Shown here in pieces: positions 1 through 6,681 of a stretch of DNA of 8,913 nt. Positions within the stretch are counted from its first letter, which is position 1; each line of letters opens with the position of its first letter. The position numbers were made by a program, and so were the translations under genes. The notes beneath the pieces are model-generated. The model made no database searches. It was not told the DNA's origin and saw only the letters and a list, made by a program, of their open reading frames with translations. Source of the stretch: Verrucomicrobiales bacterium. GTDB lineage: Bacteria; Verrucomicrobiota; Verrucomicrobiia; Verrucomicrobiales; DEV007. The stretch covers positions 25,031 through 33,943 of the forward strand of contig NYVP01000129.1 of assembly GCA_002684575.1 (NCBI GenBank), given 5' to 3'.

Positions 1-3000
1 CATTGGCATCAGGGTTTTCTCCTAAAAAGGTTAAAGCATCATTTAATTCATCATTGCTGGGTGGGCGAGAAAGAGCTTCGTAATACATTTGTGAAACAAT
101 GGCTTTAACGGGCTGATTGGTGGATCGAATTTTTTCAGCCCAAATTCTAGACTGCTCATGTACAAACGGATCATTCATCATGATTAGCGCCTGGGCAGGA
201 ACATTAGAAACCGTTCTTCTCCCCATAGTACTAAACGGAGAAGGCATATCGAAAGCTAACATCATTGGAGAAAGAAAGTTTCTTTTAATCGAAATATATA
301 TACTTCTCTTGCCTTCACCGTCTAATGGGCCTCCTCTTGGACGCCCACGACCAGTCATAAAATCGGTAACGTGGACTGGAACTGATCCGTTGTGAAATAT
401 CTTATCATTCAAGCGACCTGAAACTTTTAGAATACTGTCTCTGATTACTTCAGATTGAATTCTTCTCAAATTAGAACGATGAAGAAGAATGTTTTCGGGA
501 TCCACTTCATTCGCACTAGCTACTACAGAACTCGATTGCTGGTAGACTTTTGTCATCATCAATTTCTTTAGCATTCTCTTAATCGACCACCCATCTTCAA
601 TAAAAGTGCCGGCAAGGTAATCCAGAAGAGGCAGATTGCTTGGAGCTTGACCAAGCACTCCAAAATCATCTGTTGTAGCCACTATTCCTCTACCAAAGAG
701 ATGATGCCACAACCTATTTACAATTACCCTAGAGGTTAATGGATTACTAGGATCAACAACTTGTTCAGCCATCTTTAATCTTCCACTTCCATTTTTAGGA
801 GCATCAAATTTTTCACCACCCAATGCTGTCAAAAACCTTCTTGGGACCTCATCCCCGAGCCTCTCATGGTTACCTCGTAGAAACACGTATTCGTTTTCTC
901 CTGTACCATCAGTCAAAGCCTGAACCCTTTTTGGGGAAGGTACACTGGTGAGTATTTCTGAAATCTTCTTTTTACTATCATCAATACTAGGATCTGAATC
1001 ACTTAGTCCACATCGAACTCCCCAAGCCAAAATTTTATTAGCGTCCTCATCTCTTTGAGCTTCATTCATATCAAATGACCTCTTCCATATCCATCCATAG
1101 GCAACTGCAAGATCTTTCAAGGATTTAATTTTTTCATTAGACGAAATTTTATATGCAATTGCTGAGGCCGGAGTTTTAGGAGCACCTCCATCAGAGAACC
1201 AAATTTCATCAATATCAAAATAACCATCACCATGGTCAATAAACTCTAGATGAGCCTTATGACCTTTGTACATTTTGATATCCCTACCCTGTGAGATCCA
1301 ATTATTGTGACCATCCGTATTGGGATCATTTATTCTTGTGCCGCCAAACAGTAAGCCATTGTAAGGCTCCATATAATAGCCATCGATAATCAATCTAATT
1401 TGCAAACCTCCTTTTTGAGCTGCCAATCTATGATGTATTTGATTGTGCTCGATTGTGAATGTAGGAGATCTCAAAACTCCTTGCAATTTCGCTCCATTTT
1501 TTCCGCTGTTAGCTCTTCCGGGAATAACAAAATCATTCTGAGACTGTGACCAATCACCGGGCATGGAAGTTGAATCTGAGAATGAATTTCCAGAGGTAAA
1601 CCAACCATTATTGCTTAATTTACCATTAGAGAAATCAGCAAATTTCAAGCTATCTCTGGTAGATTCTAAATGCTGTCTATGCTGGTCTGCAATTCTTCTT
1701 GATACAGCTTCCATCTCTTTTCTAAAAAGCCCTGAAGATAACTCATTGGGTTTATCAAGAAATTGAGACCAAACAAACAGAGGATGTTCAGGTTCTTTAA
1801 TTAGTGGCTCTTTAATGAATTTTATCCAGTTTTCGAGGACATTGATAGATACCTTGTATTCGTTGGCGGCATTCCCTTTATCTTTGCCAGAAATTACATC
1901 CTTGGATGCAAGCAAGTACCTAGCAATGATTTCAGGAGTGATGTTTTCTTTGAATTTATTGACTGATTCTTTGCCAATTTTTGATCTTAGCTCAACGATT
2001 TCGGTTAGAGCATTTTGAATTTTATTATGAGGATCAAGAAAAGCTTCCTGTCTTCGTGAACTCTGTAGATACCCTGCAATCGCATAGTAATCTTTGGTTG
2101 ATATAGCATCAAACATATGGTCGTGACACCTTGCACAAGAGACTGTTACTCCTAAGAATGTTTTACTGAAAACATCAATCTGATTATCAACCCTATCAGA
2201 TTCATTTTCTCTGACATTGGTTGGTGCGTGTGTTGCTTCATGAAAATGCCAAAACCCTGTACCTATTACGGACTCATTATATTTTTCTATATCGTTAATC
2301 CTAGGTGATTCTATTAAATCACCAGCAATATGCTCCATTGTGAATTGGTCATATGGAACATCATCATTAAAAGCTCTAATAAGATAATCCCGGTAGTCTG
2401 TGGCATATGGAATGGGATAATCAAATTCATGTCCACAAGTTTCTGCGTAACGAACTAAATCCATCCAATGGCGAGCCCACCTTTCTCCGAAGTGCCGAGA
2501 ATCAAGCAAGCTGTCGACAACCTTCTCATAGGCGTTCTCAGAGCCATCGGCAATGAAGTCTTCTACCTCATTCTTTGTTGGCGGCATTCCGATAAGATCA
2601 AAATACGCCCTCCTAATTAATGCATTTTTACTTGCCGTTGGTGACGGCTTTAAGTTTTTTTCCTCAAGTTTTGAAAGTATATGGATGTCTATCGGATCAG
2701 ATGACCAACTAGCATTGACAACTTTAGGAAGTGGAGACTTTTTTACAGGCTGCCAACACCAATGTTCAGACTTTCTCTCCTCCAAATTAAATTCTTTGGG
2801 CTCAATACTTTTATTGGCTATTTCAGGTATAGGTTCCACTGGCCAAGGAGCACCCATAGTTACCCATTTCTCTAGTGCTTTGATTTCATTATCAGCGAGC
2901 TTCTTTTTTGGAGGCATTGCTGAATCGGGATCCTCATATCTCACAGCTTCAATAATCAGACTTTGATCCAGATCTCCAGGAATTACAGCAGGTCCAGAAT

Positions 3001-3226
3001 CTCCACCTGAAAAAATCGAACTGCCATGATCAAGAAATAAACCACCTTTGATTTTTTTTGCTTTAGTTGAATGACAACTATAACAATTTTCTGCAAGTAT
3101 GGGCCTGACCTCCGATTCAAAAAATTGCCTTTGCTCCGAAGTTATGGGAGCAGACAAAACATTGTTAACTGAAAAAAACAGTAAAGCGGGAAACAATGTA
3201 GCCTTATAGTTAACGGAACCTTGCAT
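1..3226 (-). CDS. PSD1 family secreted cytochrome protein (PSCyt1-DUF1549-DUF1553), 3' end outside window
   Basis: The frame is open from an ATG at 3226 to the left edge (1075 codons, no stop or frameshift); the C-terminus is missing. A signal peptide is visible (Lys8, hydrophobic residues 9-20, likely cleavage after VLSA at 23-26), so the protein is probably periplasmic or exported. Domains in order: a PSCyt1 cytochrome segment with haem-type motif CYSCH (48-52) and a possible axial Met in MPPKKK (104-109); DUF1549, about 175-385, with RRAYFDLIGMPP (205-216) and a second motif CARCHDH (364-370); a beta-rich, LamG/carbohydrate-binding-like segment, about 530-680, ending near DEIWFSD; then DUF1553, from about 780, with NRLWHHLFGRG (837-847). 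Family members are widespread in Planctomycetota and Verrucomicrobiota, often next to DUF1501 genes; their biochemistry is poorly known, and a redox role in polysaccharide use is only proposed. It is the last visible gene of a four-gene minus-strand block, 66 nt after the isomerase gene. No Shine-Dalgarno precedes the start. The family call is firm; the function is not. Confidence 0.93.
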   Translation of the reverse strand, partial: MQGSVNYKATLFPALLFFSVNNVLSAPITSEQRQFFESEVRPILAENCYSCHSTKAKKIKGGLFLDHGSSIFSGGDSGPAVIPGDLDQSLIIEAVRYEDPDSAMPPKKKLADNEIKALEKWVTMGAPWPVEPIPEIANKSIEPKEFNLEERKSEHWCWQPVKKSPLPKVVNASWSSDPIDIHILSKLEEKNLKPSPTASKNALIRRAYFDLIGMPPTKNEVEDFIADGSENAYEKVVDSLLDSRHFGERWARHWMDLVRYAETCGHEFDYPIPYATDYRDYLIRAFNDDVPYDQFTMEHIAGDLIESPRINDIEKYNESVIGTGFWHFHEATHAPTNVRENESDRVDNQIDVFSKTFLGVTVSCARCHDHMFDAISTKDYYAIAGYLQSSRRQEAFLDPHNKIQNALTEIVELRSKIGKESVNKFKENITPEIIARYLLASKDVISGKDKGNAANEYKVSINVLENWIKFIKEPLIKEPEHPLFVWSQFLDKPNELSSGLFRKEMEAVSRRIADQHRQHLESTRDSLKFADFSNGKLSNNGWFTSGNSFSDSTSMPGDWSQSQNDFVIPGRANSGKNGAKLQGVLRSPTFTIEHNQIHHRLAAQKGGLQIRLIIDGYYMEPYNGLLFGGTRINDPNTDGHNNWISQGRDIKMYKGHKAHLEFIDHGDGYFDIDEIWFSDGGAPKTPASAIAYKISSNEKIKSLKDLAVAYGWIWKRSFDMNEAQRDEDANKILAWGVRCGLSDSDPSIDDSKKKISEILTSVPSPKRVQALTDGTGENEYVFLRGNHERLGDEVPRRFLTALGGEKFDAPKNGSGRLKMAEQVVDPSNPLTSRVIVNRLWHHLFGRGIVATTDDFGVLGQAPSNLPLLDYLAGTFIEDGWSIKRMLKKLMMTKVYQQSSSVVASANEVDPENILLHRSNLRRIQSEVIRDSILKVSGRLNDKIFHNGSVPVHVTDFMTGRGRPRGGPLDGEGKRSIYISIKRNFLSPMMLAFDMPSPFSTMGRRTVSNVPAQALIMMNDPFVHEQSRIWAEKIRSTNQPVKAIVSQMYYEALSRPPSNDELNDALTFLGENPDAN

Positions 3227-3292
3227 TTTTTATATACTACTTAGAGAAGGTTAATATTACGAATCTCTTTAACCAAATAAAAAAACAAAAAA
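3227..3292 (-). other. 66-nt intergenic spacer with two overlapping inverted repeats
   Basis: This spacer separates the isomerase stop from the PSD1 start. On the transcribed (minus) strand it opens with a T-rich run directly after the stop codon. It then contains GGTTAA (3274-3269) pairing with TTAACC (3254-3249), and AGAGA (3268-3264) pairing with TCTCT (3247-3243). The two pairings interleave, so they could not both form as simple hairpins. The T-run lies before the stems and not after them, which argues against an intrinsic terminator. The stems are short and AT-rich, so they may be chance. No promoter stands out. Confidence 0.3.
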
Positions 3293-4174
3293 TTAGAAAT
3301 ACTCGGAAATTTTATTTTTAAGGAATTCTACGCTGTTTTTTAGCTGTTCTACTCCATCAACACCATCTTCAATGCTAATCCAACCATCAAAACTGACACG
3401 TCTAAGTTCAGAAAAAATAGCATCGTAATCGTTTAAACCTTCGCCTATTTGTCCATGCTTCAACATTTTTGCATAGCCTATAGAACCTAACTCTTGGTTA
3501 CGAAGTTCATCGATGGTTCCCTCTATCAAATATCTATCACTGGCATGCATGGTTATGACTCTATGACTAATACGCTTTAATAACTCTATAGGATCATCAC
3601 CAGCCAAATAAGCGTTACTAGGATCATAATTAACCCCGAAACCAGACATATCGATTCTATCTACCAATTCGCAGAAAACATCAATGAACTGAGCAAATTC
3701 AGGATATTCCCAAAAATCATCCTTGTAGTGGTTTTCTAACACTAATTTAATCCCTCTCTCTTGAGCGTACTGAACACACTCAATGATACACTCCGAGGCA
3801 TAATTAAGCCCCTCCTCCAATGAGACTTCAGGGCGGCGCTGGCCGGATAATACTCGACAATATTTTGCTCCCAATTCGCTGGACATGTTAATGAAATTCT
3901 TTTCGTAAAGAACTTGCTGAGCACGAAAACCCGGATCTGGATGCGTGAAATCGGGGGAACAACAAACCATGGGTATTTCTAATCCTCTATCCTCAGCCAT
4001 CGATCGAAACACTCTCCAGTTACTTGAATCTTTGTTCTCAATGAATCCGGAATACCACTCCACTCCATCGACATCCAATTGACCAGCTATATCCAACCAA
4101 TCTTTAACTAGCATCGTACCATCCACGCACAAATCATCCATATATGCCTTAGGGAAAACAGCAAGCTTTGGCAT
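3293..4174 (-). CDS. Sugar phosphate isomerase/epimerase family protein (xylose isomerase-like TIM barrel)
   Basis: This 293-aa protein has the length and motif order of the AP-endonuclease-2/xylose-isomerase-like TIM-barrel family, which holds sugar epimerases, IolE/IolI-type inositol enzymes and many uncharacterised isomerases. The four expected divalent-metal ligands can be placed on successive strands: Glu147 in LVLENH, Asp184 in NYDPSNA, His210 in MHASDR and Glu269 in WISIEDG. His149 and the CCSPDFTHPD stretch (71-80) probably line the active site. There is no signal peptide, so it should be cytoplasmic. The start at 4174 gives the MPKLAVFPKAY N-terminus that I recall from planctomycete and verrucomicrobial relatives; no Shine-Dalgarno is present. 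It lies 15 nt after the short-chain dehydrogenase gene and 66 nt before the PSD1 gene, all on the same strand. This suggests it isomerises or epimerises a keto-sugar or polyol intermediate made by the neighbouring dehydrogenases. The substrate cannot be assigned from sequence; the fold call is secure. Confidence 0.9.
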   Translation of the reverse strand: MPKLAVFPKAYMDDLCVDGTMLVKDWLDIAGQLDVDGVEWYSGFIENKDSSNWRVFRSMAEDRGLEIPMVCCSPDFTHPDPGFRAQQVLYEKNFINMSSELGAKYCRVLSGQRRPEVSLEEGLNYASECIIECVQYAQERGIKLVLENHYKDDFWEYPEFAQFIDVFCELVDRIDMSGFGVNYDPSNAYLAGDDPIELLKRISHRVITMHASDRYLIEGTIDELRNQELGSIGYAKMLKHGQIGEGLNDYDAIFSELRRVSFDGWISIEDGVDGVEQLKNSVEFLKNKISEYF

Positions 4175-4189
4175 GAATAAATTATTATT

Positions 4190-4960
4190 TTAACACTTTG
4201 GAGCGTTACGACCTATAAAAGGAAACTGTGACAATTCGATAACCTGACCACTTATAGGGCCAAAGTTCTCGGTTAAAAAATTAACTGCCGTGAATGCAAT
4301 ATCCTCAGGTGTAATCATCCTTCCCGAAGGAGCTTCCTCTTTCCCGAGTTTCTTATACCAATCATCCTCCATGCCTTCATCAATTTTTCTTTGTTTTTCT
4401 CCTTCACTTAGAACCCAGCCAGGATTGATCTGATTAACTTTTATTCCATAATCTCTATGTAAGGTATCTCCAAGGTTTCTGGTTAAAGTCATCAATGCTC
4501 CTTTTGAAGCGCTATAAGCTAAAAGATTAGGTTCACCTGAGTAGGCATTCACTGATCCAATGTTTAGCACATAGCCTTTTGAGGCACTTAGCTCATTTAA
4601 CGCTGCTCGAATCAAAAGCATTGGAGCCCTAGCATTTATATTCATTACTCGATCCCAAAAATCCGCATCAGTTTCTTCAATGAGATTTCGCAAAACAGCT
4701 CCAGCATTATTAATTAAACCATATATTTCACCAAATTCCTCAATTGCCTTAGATACCAATTCTTCACAAATCTTGGGTGAAACCAAGTCACCCACAAAAA
4801 AGGGCATTTTTAACGATTCAGCGACATCTTGCGTGGCGTCATTCTCAAGGCCGTGAATCAAAACCTTGCCATTTAAATTTACAATTCTTCTGGCAATTGC
4901 CTCTCCAATTCCCATTGAACTTCCTGTTACAATATATGTTTTCCCTTCAAGATTCATCAT
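4190..4960 (-). CDS. Short-chain dehydrogenase/reductase (SDR) family oxidoreductase
   Basis: This 256-aa classical SDR would be a cytoplasmic NAD(P)-dependent oxidoreductase acting on an alcohol/ketone pair. Visible motifs are the Rossmann glycine motif TGSSMGIG (12-19), the acidic DL at 58-59 near the adenine pocket, NNAG (84-87), and the full catalytic tetrad Asn109, Ser136, Tyr149 and Lys153 (YSASK). NPGWV follows, at the usual place after the active site. The C-terminus ends in an unusual tail, SQFPFIGRNAPKC, which I associate with a sugar-pathway SDR subgroup; that association is from memory and untested. Two consecutive ATGs (4960 and 4957) give Met-Met, and either could start translation; no Shine-Dalgarno helps to choose. 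The gene sits 25 nt downstream of the zinc-type dehydrogenase and 15 nt upstream of the isomerase, consistent with one transcript. Automated annotation might call it a 3-oxoacyl-ACP reductase, but the neighbours favour a sugar or polyol substrate. Confidence 0.92.
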   Translation of the reverse strand: MMNLEGKTYIVTGSSMGIGEAIARRIVNLNGKVLIHGLENDATQDVAESLKMPFFVGDLVSPKICEELVSKAIEEFGEIYGLINNAGAVLRNLIEETDADFWDRVMNINARAPMLLIRAALNELSASKGYVLNIGSVNAYSGEPNLLAYSASKGALMTLTRNLGDTLHRDYGIKVNQINPGWVLSEGEKQRKIDEGMEDDWYKKLGKEEAPSGRMITPEDIAFTAVNFLTENFGPISGQVIELSQFPFIGRNAPKC

Positions 4961-4985
4961 AGTAATAGCATTACATCCGTTTATC

Positions 4986-6017
4986 CTATTTTACCGGAAA
5001 AAGTACTGACTTAACTACCTTCCCCTCATGCATTTGGTTAAACGCGTATTCCCATTGATTCAATTCCATTTTCACACCGATTAATGGACCAACGTCCAGC
5101 ACCCCAGTCCCCATTAAATGAAGAACTTTCTCCCAAACTGGCCAATTATGACTAAAACTACCCTGCAGTCTTACATTTTTCTGAACGATTGGGTCTAAAG
5201 AAAAATTGATAGGCTCAGGTCCCCATCCAACTTTAACGATAGTGCCGTTTGGTCGCACTAATTCAATGGCAAGTTTCAATGATTCACTTACTCCGGCAGC
5301 ATCCACGACAACGTCAACTCCAAGCCCATCAATCTCATATGCCCATTCGTTGACTCCTTCAGTTAATGTTTTTAATTCATAACCTTGCCTTGCAACCTCC
5401 AATCTTGAAGAGTCACTTTCTAAGCCAACTATAGCTGTCTCAGCTCCAGAAAATTTAGAAAAGACACCACAAAGAATTCCAATTGGCCCTGGACCTAGTA
5501 CCAAAACCCTATCACCAGGTTTAATTGACGCGTTATTGATGACAGCATTGTAAGCAACGCAACATGGCTCGGTTAGAGCTGCTTTTTCTATAGAAACCCC
5601 CTCAGGTATTCGATGTAAACATCGACTCGGAACCTTAACGAACTGCGTCATAGCTCCATTAACTCCATACCCAAACCCTTTTCGATCTTTATCTAAATTA
5701 TATAAACCCGTTCTAGACATTGGACTGTCCGCATTAATAATGGCTGCCGTCTCGCTAACAACTGCATCATCGACATTCCAACCCTCAACGTTTTCTCCAA
5801 GTTTATGGAGTCGACCGCCAAACTCATGACCTAAAACAACAGGATAGTTAACAGGCCAACTATGTGATGAATGCCACTGATGAATATCACTTCCACAAAC
5901 ACCCACAGCACCCACCTCAATTATTACATCATTGGGATCTGGAGATGGAATCTTGACTTCTCGCAATTCTACCGACCCAGGATCCTCGGAATAATTAACA
6001 ACAGCACATTGAGACAT
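4986..6017 (-). CDS. Zinc-type medium-chain alcohol/polyol dehydrogenase lacking the structural zinc site
   Basis: This 343-aa protein is a medium-chain dehydrogenase/reductase of the threonine/sorbitol dehydrogenase type, presumably oxidising a sugar or polyol alcohol with NAD(P). The N-terminal GroES-like domain keeps the catalytic zinc set: Cys41 in GVCGSD, His64-Glu65 in GHEFGG and Glu150 in LTEPCCVAYNA. The Rossmann domain has GPGPIG at 175-180. The structural-zinc lobe keeps its frame (SRTGLYNL, DRKGFGYG), but the four cysteines usually spaced Cx2Cx2Cx7C are replaced by Asn95, Ser98, Ser101 and Asp109. This enzyme should therefore bind only the catalytic zinc. Relatives lacking the structural zinc exist elsewhere in the superfamily. 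The gene is the promoter-proximal member of the minus-strand block, followed after 25 nt by the SDR gene. The ATG at 6017 gives a normal N-terminus for the family; there is no Shine-Dalgarno. The substrate is unknown; sorbitol, galactitol phosphate, threonine or sugar-1-dehydrogenase activities all remain possible. Confidence 0.93.
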   Translation of the reverse strand: MSQCAVVNYSEDPGSVELREVKIPSPDPNDVIIEVGAVGVCGSDIHQWHSSHSWPVNYPVVLGHEFGGRLHKLGENVEGWNVDDAVVSETAAIINADSPMSRTGLYNLDKDRKGFGYGVNGAMTQFVKVPSRCLHRIPEGVSIEKAALTEPCCVAYNAVINNASIKPGDRVLVLGPGPIGILCGVFSKFSGAETAIVGLESDSSRLEVARQGYELKTLTEGVNEWAYEIDGLGVDVVVDAAGVSESLKLAIELVRPNGTIVKVGWGPEPINFSLDPIVQKNVRLQGSFSHNWPVWEKVLHLMGTGVLDVGPLIGVKMELNQWEYAFNQMHEGKVVKSVLFPVK

Positions 6018-6117
6018 AACAAAGAGTAATTAAATTGATAATAGAATTAACTGCAATAATGGACTATTTTACTAAAATTATAAAGTGATCTTCAAACATA
6101 GAATATAGATTTCACTA
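6018..6117. promoter_or_regulatory. Divergent promoter region between the sugar-oxidation block and the lipoprotein-selB pair
   Basis: This 100-nt AT-rich gap lies between two divergently transcribed units and must hold at least the start signals for one or both. On the minus strand a perfect TATAAT is present (6082-6077), about 60 nt before the dehydrogenase ATG, but no good -35 box lies 16-18 nt upstream of it. On the plus strand no convincing sigma-70-like pair is seen. An 8-bp perfect palindrome, CACTAGTG (6113-6120), overlaps the possible GTG start of the lipoprotein gene. Promoter motifs in this phylum are poorly defined, so the assignment rests mainly on gene geometry. Confidence 0.45.
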
Positions 6118-6678
6118 GTGAATCAATTATCTAGATTAATGATTAGATTTATTTACATATTTTTAATCACTGTGGGACTGGCTTCTTGCTCAAAGCCCTT
6201 GACTGATCCTGTTGTATTTTCCGCCAGTGAAAAAGATAACACTTTAATTGAAAAGATTACGGATGAGATTAAGGATCTCGAAAAGAAGACTGGAAAGCGC
6301 TTCCAGGGCAATTCCATAAAAGTTCACAAACCTATTAAAGCATCATATTCTGATTGGAGAGGTATGCCTGTAGCTAAAATCAGAGGCAACTTTCAAGGAG
6401 GTCTCACTTCATGGAAAATGATCGACCAACAGGCTGCCATCTATTTAGCACATAATAATGGCTATATTCCAAAATGGCTAATTCGTCATGAATGCCTTCA
6501 TGTAATTTTACTAAGCAATAACATAACAGGACATCCAAATAAATATACAAAGCATTTTGAATTACCACACCAATGGAGTGAAGGAACAGAATGGACTCCA
6601 AATAATAAATTTACTCTAAGCCAAAGAGAAGAGTTGATCGCTTCATGTCCTATATGTAGAAAGAATGATATAAAATAA
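6118..6678 (+). CDS. Predicted lipoprotein with HExxH zinc-metallopeptidase motif
   Basis: I do not recognise this 186-aa protein as a named family. Numbering is from the GTG start at 6118. It has a lipoprotein signal: a hydrophobic stretch FIYIFLITVG (11-20) followed by lipobox LASC (21-24), so the mature protein should be lipid-anchored at Cys24 in the cell envelope. A charged, probably helical segment follows (about 38-61). HECLH at 124-128, preceded by hydrophobic residues and Arg123, matches the HExxH zinc-binding motif of metallopeptidases. His139 in GHP, Glu148 or Glu155 might supply the third ligand. The C-terminus has a CPIC pair (175-178), perhaps a disulfide or metal site. An ATG at 6139 (Met8) gives a compact, equally good lipoprotein signal and may be the true start; no Shine-Dalgarno decides between them. 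The stop lies 3 nt before selB, so the two are probably co-transcribed. Peptidase activity is inferred from the motif only; an inactive or purely metal-binding role is possible. Confidence 0.8.
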   Translation: MNQLSRLMIRFIYIFLITVGLASCSKPLTDPVVFSASEKDNTLIEKITDEIKDLEKKTGKRFQGNSIKVHKPIKASYSDWRGMPVAKIRGNFQGGLTSWKMIDQQAAIYLAHNNGYIPKWLIRHECLHVILLSNNITGHPNKYTKHFELPHQWSEGTEWTPNNKFTLSQREELIASCPICRKNDIK

Positions 6679-6681
6679 CAA

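Noticed and set aside
1440..1460. Short direct repeat GATTGTG separated by 3 nt
   Set aside because: Seven bases within an open coding frame, with no further copies seen; expected by chance in AT-rich sequence.
117..2966. Plus-strand open frames at 117-395, 1563-1766, 1815-2018 and 2553-2966
   Set aside because: All lie antisense to the continuous PSD1 coding frame, whose domain motifs are intact; their translations are low-complexity and Ser/Leu-rich with no recognisable motifs.
1..3226. Possible frameshift or gene break in the large minus-strand gene
   Set aside because: Reading codon by codon from 3226 to 2 gave an uninterrupted frame with all expected PSD1 motifs in order; it is only truncated by the window edge.
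3742..4962. Open frames at 3742-3924 (minus) and 4777-4962 (plus)
   Set aside because: They overlap the isomerase and SDR genes in other frames and show no domain features.
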